DNA of 37,146 bases, from NCBI GenBank assembly GCA_903884115.1, contig CAISDH010000015.1, positions 1 through 37,146 on the forward strand, in the 5' to 3' direction. Source of the stretch: an uncultured Microcaldota archaeon. GTDB lineage: Archaea > Micrarchaeota > Micrarchaeia > Micrarchaeales > Micrarchaeaceae. Below, one piece after another: positions 23,882-32,504 of the stretch (the first letter of the stretch is position 1; the number at the start of each line of letters is the position of its first letter). The translations under genes were made by a program, and so were the position numbers. The notes beneath the pieces are model-generated. The model ran no database searches, was not told the DNA's origin, and was given only the letters and a program-made list of their open reading frames with translations.

Positions 23882-26759
23882 GCCACGAAAGGTCTATGCT
23901 CGGCTTGCCGGGCATCGCCCTTGAAGCCCTGGGGGATTTGGAATTGCTTTCCTTCTCCACGTCGATGCCGGCGCCGAACCTCCTGCCGAGATACTCCTTC
24001 GCCTCGACAAAGCTCCCGAGAATGGCGTCGCTGTCGGTTTCACGCATGGGCACCAGGCCCTGCATGTTCTTCGAGAACTGCGTGAGGAACTTTGAAAGCA
24101 CAGCCCTGTCAACCTTTGAGAAATCGGAGCTTCCCATGACCTGCGTGATGTTCTTGGTCTTGGCCAGCATGTTGAACGCCTTCACTTTCCAGTCATCAGC
24201 AAGTATTATTCGTATGCCGCCCAACTTCTTGCCCTTGTTCGCGTCGATCTTCGCGGTGAGCGCCACGCTCTGGTCTATGTCCTCCGCAGTCCTCTTTATC
24301 TCCTCTTCGATGGCTTCAGCGTCCTCGTTTATCATCTGGGCGTTGGACTCGGGCCAGCGCTCTTTTGCCACAAGGGTGTTCTTTGCCAGCATGTGCCAGA
24401 ACTCCTCCGCGACGTGGGGCATGACTGGCGCCAGCATCAGCGTCACCGCCTCTAGGAAGTCGCGGATTGCAATGGCGTTGCTGCCCCCGCGCTCGAAGTA
24501 CCATCGCAGCTCGGATATGGAATTGTAATAGATGTCAGTGTACGCCTCCTTGATCCGCACGCCCTCCATGCATTCGGTTGCGTCTCTTATCTTTGTGTTT
24601 AGCTTTGAGTAGAGCCAGTAGTCTATGTGCGACAGCTCAGCGCTTTTCATGGCCTGAAGGCCAGAGATCAGCTTGCTCAGGAACTCGTTCCTGGACTTGA
24701 CGCTCTCTATGGCGGTTGTGCTGAATTCTGTCTCTGTGTCCAGTTCGGCGCCGGCAATCTCTATGAAGCGCAGCGGATCTGCGCCATACTGCTCTATCCC
24801 GTCCGTAAGCGGGATTATGTTGCCGAGGCTCTTGCTCATCTTCTCGCCCTCGTAGTTCACCATGCCGTTCACTACGATCTGCTTCGGCCAGAACTGCTGC
24901 GGAAGAAGCGCGACGTGGTTGAACACGTACATCGTGAGGTGGTTGTATATCAGGTCAGGGCCGGAGTGGCGCGATGTGTTCTGGTACCAGTACGACAGAG
25001 AGTCCTTGCATTTCTTTACGACCATGCTGTCTATGCCCGTGGATTTCGCAACCTCTTCGGCATCGCCCTTTGATAATATGACATAATCGAAGAACTCGGG
25101 CTTCAGCTGTTCGGGCGTGACTCCGCTGCTGCGCAGTATGTTAGAGAAAGTGTAGAACAGCATGTATATTGTTGAATCGGACAGCGACTCGATTATGTGG
25201 TTAGGATTGAGGGGAAACTTTGTTCCCAGGCCTTGAGCCCTTTCAGTGGCGCGTTCATCTATCCAATCTACGACATTCTCGAATGTGTGCCTGTATTTCT
25301 CAGGAAATATGGACATGCTGCCAAACACGTTTTTGACTTCCGCCTTCCACTTCTTGTCGCCGTAATTTATGAACCACTGGTCCTCTACCGCCTTGACAAT
25401 GACCTTTGTCCCGCACCTGCAGTACACGGGCTCGGCATTGCTCAGCGCGAATATCTCGAATGCATCGTTGCTTTTTATCAGGTCTGCTTTTATGAGATCC
25501 CTGGCCTCTGGCTCGCGCATGCCCTTGTATTTGCCGATTATCATCTTGCCCCAGTGCGACTCTTCTCTGTAGAGCAGCTTCGTAGCGAATTCTATCATGT
25601 CGTCTATCGCGTTCGGGTTTGTGTGAAGCACCTCCAACGCCGCCAGCGCAGGCAGCTCAGGATGGTCCGCCTTCGCCTCCCCTGCACTGACATCGCTCAG
25701 GGACCTCCCCACGGTCATGCCCTTGAGAGGCTCTATCTCAAGCACTTTCGTATATTCCATGCTAGGCATCGGGTAGCCGCTCGCCTTGAGGCGCTCCAGC
25801 GCGACATAATCGAACGGAGCGTGCGTGGGAACGCTCATCACCACGCCTGTGCCCACGCTGCCCTTGACGAAAAACCCAGGCAGGACAGGCACCTCCTTGT
25901 TGTTCATGGGATTGATTGCCTTCTTGTTCATGAGCTCTTTTGCAGAGACCTGGCTGATGATCTTTACGTTGAGCTGGTTGCTCAGGTCGTTGGCCGCGTC
26001 CCTTGACAGGTAGTATGACGCGCCGTCTATTTCGGCAGTGACGTAATCAACGTTGTCGCCCACGAAGATGTTGGTAACGCCGTATATCGTCTCAGGCCTC
26101 AGGGTCGCGCAAGCAAAGAAGACGTTAGCAGCGGCATCCTTGAATTTCAGAACGGTCATGGCTTCTATCTCTGGCTGCACGTCGTGCTTGGTGTCGTGCT
26201 GCCCTACCGCATTGTTCTCGTTCGTGCACCAGCCCAGCGGATGCCTGCCCTGGTTCAGCAGGCCCTTCTCCTTTAATTTCTGGAACTGCCACTCTACGAG
26301 CTTGCTGAATAGCGGCTCTATGGATATGAACTTCCTGCGCCAGTCTATGCCGTATCCCGCTTTCTTCATCACGCTTTCCGTAACAGGAATGAAGTAGTCT
26401 ATTATGTACTTGGGGTCTGTCATCTTCTTTATGTCTTCATCAGGTATGTGGAACAGTTTGAGTTCGTCGATAAGCTCCTGGTCGTTGTTTGCCAGCCGCT
26501 TTGCAAATGCTATTACGGGCGTGCCTGTCGCGTGCATGCCCATGGGAAACAGCACGTTGAAGCCGCGCATGCGCTTGTACCTTGAGTACATGTCGGTGGT
26601 GCCGTATGTCCTGAGATGCCCTATGTGCTGCGGCGCGTTCACGTATGGGAACGCAGCGGTGACGAGAAAGCCCTGCCTGTCGTCCGGATCAGCCTCGAAT
26701 ACCTTCGCATCGGACCATGCCTTCTGCCATTTCTCCTCTATCGCCTTGTAATCTATCAT
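23877..26759 (-). CDS. leuS: Leucyl-tRNA synthetase, archaeal type
   Basis: Class Ia synthetase that charges tRNA-Leu and edits mischarged amino acids. The chosen ATG (MIDYKAIEEKWQKAW) gives 960 residues and the usual N-terminus of archaeal LeuRS. An upstream in-frame ATG at 26795 adds 12 residues but lies only 16 bases from the TATA-like box (26807-26816), too close for a leader. Visible motifs: NAPQHIGH (HIGH, about residues 45-48), the large CP1 editing insertion starting near residue 200 (TLRPETIYGVTN), the KMSKS signature in GEKMSKSLGN, and the anticodon-binding domain (DTETEFSTTAIESVKSRNEF onward). The C-terminal extension is present. The length is normal for the archaeal/eukaryotic subtype. 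Confidence 0.95.
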   Translation of the reverse strand: MIDYKAIEEKWQKAWSDAKVFEADPDDRQGFLVTAAFPYVNAPQHIGHLRTYGTTDMYSRYKRMRGFNVLFPMGMHATGTPVIAFAKRLANNDQELIDELKLFHIPDEDIKKMTDPKYIIDYFIPVTESVMKKAGYGIDWRRKFISIEPLFSKLVEWQFQKLKEKGLLNQGRHPLGWCTNENNAVGQHDTKHDVQPEIEAMTVLKFKDAAANVFFACATLRPETIYGVTNIFVGDNVDYVTAEIDGASYYLSRDAANDLSNQLNVKIISQVSAKELMNKKAINPMNNKEVPVLPGFFVKGSVGTGVVMSVPTHAPFDYVALERLKASGYPMPSMEYTKVLEIEPLKGMTVGRSLSDVSAGEAKADHPELPALAALEVLHTNPNAIDDMIEFATKLLYREESHWGKMIIGKYKGMREPEARDLIKADLIKSNDAFEIFALSNAEPVYCRCGTKVIVKAVEDQWFINYGDKKWKAEVKNVFGSMSIFPEKYRHTFENVVDWIDERATERAQGLGTKFPLNPNHIIESLSDSTIYMLFYTFSNILRSSGVTPEQLKPEFFDYVILSKGDAEEVAKSTGIDSMVVKKCKDSLSYWYQNTSRHSGPDLIYNHLTMYVFNHVALLPQQFWPKQIVVNGMVNYEGEKMSKSLGNIIPLTDGIEQYGADPLRFIEIAGAELDTETEFSTTAIESVKSRNEFLSKLISGLQAMKSAELSHIDYWLYSKLNTKIRDATECMEGVRIKEAYTDIYYNSISELRWYFERGGSNAIAIRDFLEAVTLMLAPVMPHVAEEFWHMLAKNTLVAKERWPESNAQMINEDAEAIEEEIKRTAEDIDQSVALTAKIDANKGKKLGGIRIILADDWKVKAFNMLAKTKNITQVMGSSDFSKVDRAVLSKFLTQFSKNMQGLVPMRETDSDAILGSFVEAKEYLGRRFGAGIDVEKESNSKSPRASRAMPGKPSIDLSWR

Positions 26760-26806
26760 TGAATCATCAAGAGCGGCAAGCGTGACAGATACCATGTTCT
26801 TCTACA

Positions 26807-26816
26807 CTTTTAATAG
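26807..26816 (-). promoter_or_regulatory. TATA box of leuS
   Basis: CTATTAAAAG on the minus strand predicts a transcript start near 26785, between the two candidate ATG codons, favouring the one at 26759. Confidence 0.5.
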
Positions 26817-26881
26817 TTTTGTGTTGTCGAAGCTTTCTCGATAAAATGCGTTTACGGAATTATTCGGAGCCTGAATAAAAG

Positions 26882-26891
26882 CTTATAATGG
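26882..26891 (+). promoter_or_regulatory. TATA box of the superoxide dismutase gene
   Basis: CTTATAATGG is centred 32 bases before ATG 26919, predicting a leader of about six bases. Confidence 0.55.
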
Positions 26892-26918
26892 CTTTACAAT
26901 AATCCTATTGGCGATATT

Positions 26919-27527
26919 ATGGCAAAGAGATACGAGTTGCCCAATCTTCCGTACGCTTACGGTGCCCTGGACCCCTACATATCGGCGCAGATAATGCAGC
27001 TGCACCATGGCAAGCACCACCTTGCATACGTCAACGGCGCGAACGCTGCGCTCGACAAGCTGGAGAAGGCAAGGAAGGGAGAACTTCAGATAGATGTGAA
27101 GGCGGTTCTGCGCGACTACAGCTTCAACTTCGGAGGGCATGTGCTGCACAGCACGTTCTGGTCGTGCATGGCGCCTTCCGGAAAGGGCGGAGGCACGCCC
27201 GGAGGAGTGGTGGGCGACAAGATCAAAGAGGATTTTACGAGCTTCGACACGTTCAAGGCGCAGTTCAGCGACGCAGCGAAGACCGTCGAAGGCAGCGGCT
27301 GGGCGCAGCTCCTCTACGAGCCCGAAATAGATTCTCTTGTTATCGCACAGGCGGAGAAGCACAACATCGCGCACCTTGTGGGACTGCCTGTGTTGCTGTG
27401 CCTGGACGTCTGGGAGCACGCATATTATCTCCAGTACCTCAACGACAGGGGCAAGTTCGTGGAGAACTGGTGGAACGTGGTCAACTGGGACTATGTAGAG
27501 AAACGGCTCAGGTCGGTCAAGAAGTAG
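26919..27527 (+). CDS. sod: Superoxide dismutase, Fe/Mn family
   Basis: A 202-residue cytoplasmic enzyme that converts superoxide to oxygen and hydrogen peroxide. The metal ligands are all visible: H29 in LHHGKHH, H77 in FNFGGHVLHS, D163 and H167 in LDVWEHAYY. The GGH spacing around the second ligand is that of the Mn-type and archaeal enzymes. The metal cannot be fixed from sequence, since archaeal members use Fe, Mn or either. The N-terminal helical hairpin and C-terminal α/β domain are complete. Its presence suggests exposure to oxygen. A metallopeptidase gene follows after 12 bases on the same strand, probably co-transcribed. Confidence 0.96.
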   Translation: MAKRYELPNLPYAYGALDPYISAQIMQLHHGKHHLAYVNGANAALDKLEKARKGELQIDVKAVLRDYSFNFGGHVLHSTFWSCMAPSGKGGGTPGGVVGDKIKEDFTSFDTFKAQFSDAAKTVEGSGWAQLLYEPEIDSLVIAQAEKHNIAHLVGLPVLLCLDVWEHAYYLQYLNDRGKFVENWWNVVNWDYVEKRLRSVKK

Positions 27528-27539
27528 CGGGCATGTCGC

Positions 27540-28295
27540 ATGCAGGAATTCGAACCCATACTAGCCAATGGCACGCGCTTTGACGTTACGGTAATCGCTA
27601 CAAGAAACAAGAATTCCTATGCGAGCGTCAGGCACGGCACGGTCGTGATAAAGATCCCGCGTTGGCTGAAGGGCGACGAAGCCTTCAAGGTCGCCAATGA
27701 GCTGTACCTCAGGATGAAGAAGGGCATAGAGCGCAAGCCGAACCGCTACATAGACAGGAGCCTCACGTTCAGGGACGGCCAGACGATAAACGTGATGGAT
27801 TCCAGCTTTTGCATGCACATAACAGAGGGCAACAGGCGAAGCGGCGCAGGGCGCGTGCGCGGCTCAGACATCTACATCTCGCTGCCTGAATCCCTGCCCC
27901 AGAGCACAAGGGACCGCCTGGTGGCGAGCATCACGAGAAGAGCTTTGTACAATCCGATAAAGGGCAGGCTTGCGGAATATGTGGAGGGCTGGAACCGGCT
28001 CCACTTCAACAGCGAGATAATGGACGTGAAGCTTCACGGAGGCTCGTCAAGATGGGGCGCGTACAGGCCCGACGGCGTTATATCGCTCAGCTTCAACCTC
28101 CTGTTCATGCCGAAGATATGCCTGGAATACGTTGTGGTGCACGAGCTCGCGCACACAAAGGTGCGAGGCCACACGCAGAGGTTTTGGGGCATTGTCGGCT
28201 CGGTGCTTCCAGATTATAAGGATAGAAGAAAGTTGCTGAACGAATACAGCGGATTCGATCCCAGCGGCCAAGGCGCGTGCGATTGTGAAAGATAG
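27540..28295 (+). CDS. YgjP-like (DUF45) zinc metallopeptidase
   Basis: A 251-residue protein of the YgjP/SprT-related group. The zinc motif is VVHELAH (H201, E202, H205), and the third ligand is H211 in RGHTQRFW, the conserved spacing of this group. Upstream sits the family strand SRWGAYRPDGVISLSFNL. Residues 1-130 are an N-terminal β-rich region with many Arg/Lys that is longer than in the bacterial proteins. No signal peptide, so cytoplasmic. Function of the family is poorly known; some members act in protein quality control. The shared transcript with superoxide dismutase hints at oxidative-damage handling, an inference from position only. Confidence 0.88.
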   Translation: MQEFEPILANGTRFDVTVIATRNKNSYASVRHGTVVIKIPRWLKGDEAFKVANELYLRMKKGIERKPNRYIDRSLTFRDGQTINVMDSSFCMHITEGNRRSGAGRVRGSDIYISLPESLPQSTRDRLVASITRRALYNPIKGRLAEYVEGWNRLHFNSEIMDVKLHGGSSRWGAYRPDGVISLSFNLLFMPKICLEYVVVHELAHTKVRGHTQRFWGIVGSVLPDYKDRRKLLNEYSGFDPSGQGACDCER

Positions 28296-28307
28296 CGTTT
28301 TGGCACG

Positions 28308-28316
28308 CTTTATATA
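28308..28316 (+). promoter_or_regulatory. TATA box of the prepilin peptidase gene
   Basis: CTTTATATA is centred 27 bases before ATG 28339, fitting a leaderless transcript. Confidence 0.6.
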
Positions 28317-28338
28317 CTTTTCATACTCTTGAATCTGC

Positions 28339-29214
28339 ATGGATCTCTTACTTATCAGGATAGCCAGTGCAGTGCTCATAGCAGCGGCATACATGCTGTT
28401 CGACATATTCAACAACAGGAACGTGCCCGGAATGTTAGCCTATGCCACATTGGGATACGGCGCAGTGCTGACGCTGCTGTATCTCAGCACAACTGCAATA
28501 CTCGTAAGCGCTGCAATCGCATTCGTCGTGCTCGGCATAGGCTACATGATATACAAGGCAGGCCAGATCGGCGCAGCGGACGTGATAGAATTCGCCGCGC
28601 TGTCGCTTATCATCCCGATCCAGCCATTGCCCCTGCTCATGAACAATCTGCGGCAGTTTGGAATTCCGTTTGTTGTGTCGGTACTAATAAGCACGGGTCT
28701 TGCTGCACTGGTCATAGTGCCGCTGTACTACATACCAAAGGCGAGGCGCACCAACAGGTTAATGCAGGTGAGCAAGGGCAGTATGCTCAAGGCTGCGACC
28801 GTCGCAGGAGCGTACCTGCTGTTTGCGGTTGCGCTCGAAAGGATAGGAGGGATTACCCTGCGCGGTTCGGTCATATTGGCTGTGCTGCTCATAGGCTCTG
28901 CAACAATAACGCTTTTTGAGGACCCGATAACAAGCGCGATGGTCAGGTACACCACAGTAAGCAAGTTTGATGAGGGGGACCTGATCGCGTTCAACCTGAT
29001 GAGCAAGCAGGACATAGAAGCCACAAAAAAGAAGGTGAAGCGTTTCGACAGGCTTGTAACCCCGGAACTGATAAAGGAGATGCGCGCAAAGCACATCACC
29101 AGCAAGTTCCCGGTATACAAAGAGGCCTTGCCGCTTGCGCTGCCCATATTCATAGGAGTGGCGATCTCGCTGCTGCTAGGCAACATCTTCATCTTCATAC
29201 TCCCTACCCTCTAA
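28339..29214 (+). CDS. Archaeal prepilin/preflagellin peptidase (A24 family)
   Basis: A 291-residue membrane aspartic protease that removes class III signal peptides from pilins. Membrane helices fall at about residues 3-20, 30-48, 52-70, 82-98, 103-130, 155-175, 178-195 and 268-288. The two catalytic aspartates are placed as in the family: D22 in FDIFNNRNVP after the first helix, and D81 in GQIGAADVIEF, the GxxD-type motif. Residues 205-260 form a cytoplasmic domain. It is the likely processing enzyme for the five pilin-like proteins in this window. The start is fixed by the TATA box spacing. Confidence 0.87.
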   Translation: MDLLLIRIASAVLIAAAYMLFDIFNNRNVPGMLAYATLGYGAVLTLLYLSTTAILVSAAIAFVVLGIGYMIYKAGQIGAADVIEFAALSLIIPIQPLPLLMNNLRQFGIPFVVSVLISTGLAALVIVPLYYIPKARRTNRLMQVSKGSMLKAATVAGAYLLFAVALERIGGITLRGSVILAVLLIGSATITLFEDPITSAMVRYTTVSKFDEGDLIAFNLMSKQDIEATKKKVKRFDRLVTPELIKEMRAKHITSKFPVYKEALPLALPIFIGVAISLLLGNIFIFILPTL

Positions 29215-29232
29215 TAGGGAGCCCGAAGGAAT

Positions 29233-29242
29233 GCTTTTAATC
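29233..29242 (+). promoter_or_regulatory. TATA box of the 29269 membrane protein
   Basis: GCTTTTAATC is centred about 31 bases before ATG 29269. Confidence 0.5.
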
Positions 29243-29268
29243 CTGCGCATTGAGAACATGATGATACT

Positions 29269-29970
29269 ATGGAGTACGCTAGAGACCATGTGAAGCGCTA
29301 CTGGGGCTTTGTATACAAGAGGAACATAGGCGTATCGATGCTCGCTTTCGCGTTGATACTTGCAATAGGCACGGCATTCACAAACCTTATTGGAAACTCA
29401 ATCAACAACGGGGCGCTGATAGAACTCATATTCTGGGACATACTGATAGTAATAGCAACGCTGGTGCTCGCGATAAGCTTTGCAGGAGCCCACATATCAA
29501 GCACGATGCTCATGAACGAAAAGGAGCACACTGCCCATTCGAAGCACGTAGGCGCATGGCTCGCGGTGCTTGTTGTAGGTGCGATAGTCTTTGTGGTGCC
29601 AATGCTGTTCTTCGAAAGCTCGATGGCGCTGATAGTCTTCATGTTCAGCTTCGGAGGGGTGCTCTGGGTCCTGTACTTCTCTGTGTACGCCATCTTCAAG
29701 CACACCTACCACGAGGTTGCGATAGCTGCCGTGACGCTCTGGATCGCTTTCCTGGTGAGCTTCATGGGCGTGAACAGCCTAGCCCCTGGCACTCCGATTG
29801 AAGCATACGCCCTGTTCATATCAACGGTGGTGGTGATAACCGTGGCCGGCATAACTGGAATGGCGATGCTGTTCAACTCCTCCAGGGAATTCACTGGAGA
29901 GTTCTTGGAAAAGATGCAGCCTAACCGAAGAGCCAGGACTGTGCTGAGAAGGCGCAGGGCACGCCGCTGA
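29269..29970 (+). CDS. Multi-pass membrane protein of unknown function
   Basis: A 233-residue protein I do not recognise. About six hydrophobic segments are seen at residues 20-40, 50-72, 93-112, 116-136, 145-165 and 175-198. The protein ends in a strongly basic tail (NRRARTVLRRRRARR), which by the positive-inside rule places the C-terminus in the cytoplasm. A short charged loop with several His (NEKEHTAHSKHVGAW) lies between helices 2 and 3. It follows the prepilin peptidase but has its own promoter, so a functional link is uncertain. Confidence 0.7.
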   Translation: MEYARDHVKRYWGFVYKRNIGVSMLAFALILAIGTAFTNLIGNSINNGALIELIFWDILIVIATLVLAISFAGAHISSTMLMNEKEHTAHSKHVGAWLAVLVVGAIVFVVPMLFFESSMALIVFMFSFGGVLWVLYFSVYAIFKHTYHEVAIAAVTLWIAFLVSFMGVNSLAPGTPIEAYALFISTVVVITVAGITGMAMLFNSSREFTGEFLEKMQPNRRARTVLRRRRARR

Positions 29971-30039
29971 CAGGCATTCGCGCAGATAAATAAGAGGGAT
30001 TAAGTCGAGCCGTACTGCTCCTAGTGTGCGCATTACGTA

Positions 30040-30795
30040 TTACGTGAATGTGCCAGTAAGAACAGTGTTGGCGGCCAGTATAAGCACGGTGTTCTGCGCT
30101 GATGTCGATGCCACAGTGGATCCGCTTGCAGCCCAGAAGAAGAAGCTATGCCCGAGCGCAGGCTGGGCGAATATTACGTAGTTGCCGCTGGGGAAAAGTG
30201 CGATGTCGTTGTTTGGATACGAAACGCCGTTCAGTACGATCGTGCCTGCAGTTGTGAGTGAGTTGACCTGAAAGTTAATGGTGTAGAAGCCTGTGCCCGA
30301 AGCGCCCACGGACTGAAGCGATGAGCCGGTTGTCCGATAGGTAGGGGCGTTGCAGGTCGCGGAAGTGCCGCCGCTGCAGAGCTCATACGTGACAATGAAT
30401 GTTGAAAGGAACTGCGAGCCCGTGGGAATGGTGGCGCCTCCGGTTATGACGGCGTTGCACACAGCCTCTCCGCCAACGGGCACTAACGAAGGCGCACATC
30501 CACCTTGATTATAATTCGTCCCCGAGAACCCTGCATTCGTGATCAGGACGTTGAACGCATTGGCAGGGAAATACAGCGCCTGGCCTAGGTTGTTCTGGAA
30601 CAGAAGCGTCAATGTGTTTGCATAAAATAGTGAGTCCAGGCAAGGAAGCAACGGGGCTATGCTGCACTGAGACGGGAGGTAGCTCTGAACCGGATGAGAA
30701 AAAGAGATTACCGCGACCATGGCCATAAACAGAGCCAATATCAACAGTGCCCAGGAATATGTGAGAAGGAACTCCAGTGAAGTCTGCTGCTTCAT
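30040..30795 (-). CDS. Pilin-like protein with an InlB B-repeat-like C-terminal domain
   Basis: A longer frame begins at 30903, but ATG 30795 is preferred: a TATA box lies at 30824-30831 and the resulting protein begins KQQTSLEFLLTYSWALLIL, a textbook class III signal with Glu at +5 if cut after Gln-3. The protein is then 251 residues. Residues 40-75 contain two Cys (SQCSIAPLLPC), and further Cys pairs lie in the middle, so disulfides are likely. The last 80 residues (GTIVLNGVSYPNNDIALF then GHSFFFWAASG, ending with NTVLTGTF) resemble the small InlB B-repeat/invasin-like β-domain. It is probably a secreted or pilus-bound protein. It stands alone, divergent from the prenyltransferase. Confidence 0.75.
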   Translation of the reverse strand: MKQQTSLEFLLTYSWALLILALFMAMVAVISFSHPVQSYLPSQCSIAPLLPCLDSLFYANTLTLLFQNNLGQALYFPANAFNVLITNAGFSGTNYNQGGCAPSLVPVGGEAVCNAVITGGATIPTGSQFLSTFIVTYELCSGGTSATCNAPTYRTTGSSLQSVGASGTGFYTINFQVNSLTTAGTIVLNGVSYPNNDIALFPSGNYVIFAQPALGHSFFFWAASGSTVASTSAQNTVLILAANTVLTGTFT

Positions 30796-30823
30796 GTATG
30801 CACGGTAAGCAGAAGAAGTGCAA

Positions 30824-30831
30824 CTATTTAT
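30824..30831 (-). promoter_or_regulatory. TATA box of the 30040-30795 pilin-like gene
   Basis: ATAAATAG on the minus strand is centred about 33 bases before ATG 30795. Confidence 0.55.
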
Positions 30832-30906
30832 GCGTTGCTGGATTGCGCAACGCATCTGGGCACCGAGAGGCCAGGCGAATTGCAAATCAGGAGATTGAAG
30901 CAAAGC

Positions 30907-30916
30907 GTTAAATTTT
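30907..30916 (+). promoter_or_regulatory. TATA box of the UbiA prenyltransferase gene
   Basis: GTTAAATTTT is centred 20 bases before ATG 30931 and 26 before GTG 30937, so either codon could be the leaderless start. Confidence 0.5.
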
Positions 30917-30930
30917 CATCTGCACAGGTC

Positions 30931-31803
30931 ATGCACGTGAACAAGGCAGAGGCGATAATCAGGCTGACGCGCATCGAGCACAGCGTGATGCTAGCAATAG
31001 CGGTGATCGCAGCAGAGATAATCACGAAGGCGCTTCCTGGCGCACTGGCGCTCATGCTCAGCTTGGCGACTCCCATATTCATCAGCATGGGCGCGTTTGC
31101 GCTCAACGATTATTTTGACGTTGCTGCGGACACTGTGAACAAAATGCGCAGGCCGCTGGTTATCGGCGCGATGAGCAGGAAAGAGGCATTGGCAGTGGGC
31201 ATTGGAACGCTGCTCATCGGGATTGCTGCGAGCGTGTTCATAAACATGTCCGCGCTCATCGTGGCGCTTGTTTTCGCATTGATAGCAGTGCTGTACAGCT
31301 ACAGGCTGAAGGACATGCCGCTTGTAGGCAACGTCTTCATCGCGCTCTCCATGGCGATACCGTTCATATACGGAGATTTCGTAGTCTCGAATGCGCTCCA
31401 GCCAAGCATAGTGATGATATCCCTTGTCGTGTTCCTGGGCGGCCTCGCAAGGGAGATACATGGCATGATGAGGGACTATGCAGGCGACGCGAAGGCGCGC
31501 CATACCAAGAATGTTGTGCACCATCTGGGAATCGAGCGCGCATCGTATGCTGCGCTCATCCTATATGCGGAAGCGATAATCATAAGCGTGTACATGTTCT
31601 TCTCTACGGCGCCGTTCGCTTACAATGCCGTGTATGTGATACCCATACTTGTTGTTGATGCGGTGTTGCTGTACATCGCGATCGAGTATACAAGAAGTCC
31701 GTCTAGAAGGTTCTTCAACAGTGCGAGGAACATAAGCCTGGGTGCGATGGCGGCATCGATACTCATATTCCTTGCGGCTGCGCTCCTCTACGTCTACATC
31801 TAG
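30931..31803 (+). CDS. UbiA-family prenyltransferase, probable digeranylgeranylglyceryl phosphate synthase
   Basis: A 290-residue integral membrane enzyme with about nine helices. The first Asp-rich motif is NDYFDVAADTVN (N59, D60, D63, D67, N70) followed by KMRRP; the second is DYAGD. In archaea this family adds the second geranylgeranyl chain in ether-lipid synthesis (DGGGP synthase); that role is the default assignment, not proven here. Upstream in-frame codons from 30835 are discounted because the TATA box lies downstream of them. It needs isoprenoid diphosphates, which the mevalonate enzymes at 34315-36538 help make. Confidence 0.85.
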   Translation: MHVNKAEAIIRLTRIEHSVMLAIAVIAAEIITKALPGALALMLSLATPIFISMGAFALNDYFDVAADTVNKMRRPLVIGAMSRKEALAVGIGTLLIGIAASVFINMSALIVALVFALIAVLYSYRLKDMPLVGNVFIALSMAIPFIYGDFVVSNALQPSIVMISLVVFLGGLAREIHGMMRDYAGDAKARHTKNVVHHLGIERASYAALILYAEAIIISVYMFFSTAPFAYNAVYVIPILVVDAVLLYIAIEYTRSPSRRFFNSARNISLGAMAASILIFLAAALLYVYI

Positions 31804-31837
31804 AAGCAGAAGAAAAAAGGAAAGAACTGCGACGCGC

Positions 31838-32470
31838 CTATTGCTGCTCTGCGGGCAACTGCCTTGCATCTGCCTTGGTCTCGAAGTCGTCCACGCTGTA
31901 CTTGAACTCCTCGTTGGACGATATCGTGCCTCTTGCCTTAAGCACTTCTCTCGCAAGCAGGTAGTACACGAAAGCGAGCGACCTTCTTCCGTGGTTGTTC
32001 GCAGGTATCACGAGGTCTACGAACTTCGTGGAGTTGTCAGTGTCGCACAGCGCGATGATGGGTATGTTAACCTTCGTGGCTTCCTTCACCGCCTGCTTCT
32101 CGTTCCTGGAGTCGCTGATGAACAATAGCTTGGGCTCGATGAAGTCCTCTCTGTTCGGGTTTGTGAACACGCCAGGCACCACCCTGCCCTTTACGAATTT
32201 AGCGCCTATGAGCTCTGCGAACTTCTGAGCCGGCGCTATTGCATATATCCTTGATGCGGTTGCTACCACATCTCCCGGCTCGTAGCGCGCAATGAACTTC
32301 GCCGCGACAGCTATCCTGGCATCGATGGTCTTGATGCCCAGCAGGTACAGGCCGTCGTTCCTGACCCTGTAGATGAACTTCTTCATGCCAGGGCTCTTCA
32401 CCTTTGTGGCGAAATGCACACCAGCATCGCGATAATCTTCCTGATTTGCCAAGAGTTGCTCTTCTACCAT
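31838..32470 (-). CDS. rps2: Ribosomal protein uS2
   Basis: A 210-residue small-subunit protein. Family segments seen: GVHFATKVKSPGMKKFIYRV, the core ATASRIYAIAPAQKFAEL, PGVFTNPN and LLFISDSRNEKQAVKEA, then ALCDTDNSTKFVDLVIPANN. The last ~20 residues are a short acidic/Gln tail. A GTGATG-like site lies just before the ATG (minus strand, about 32473-32479). Gene order eL18-uL13-uS9-rpoN-tRNA-Pro-uS2 is the conserved archaeal cluster; here it is on the minus strand and probably one long transcript. Confidence 0.95.
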   Translation of the reverse strand: MVEEQLLANQEDYRDAGVHFATKVKSPGMKKFIYRVRNDGLYLLGIKTIDARIAVAAKFIARYEPGDVVATASRIYAIAPAQKFAELIGAKFVKGRVVPGVFTNPNREDFIEPKLLFISDSRNEKQAVKEATKVNIPIIALCDTDNSTKFVDLVIPANNHGRRSLAFVYYLLAREVLKARGTISSNEEFKYSVDDFETKADARQLPAEQQ

Positions 32471-32504
32471 GACATCACTTCATTTCACACTTCACACAAG
32501 CATC

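Noticed and set aside
25197-26006. A 269-residue open frame on the plus strand inside leuS
   Set aside because: It lies antisense to conserved LeuRS sequence and has no family pattern; it is a shadow of high-GC codon usage.
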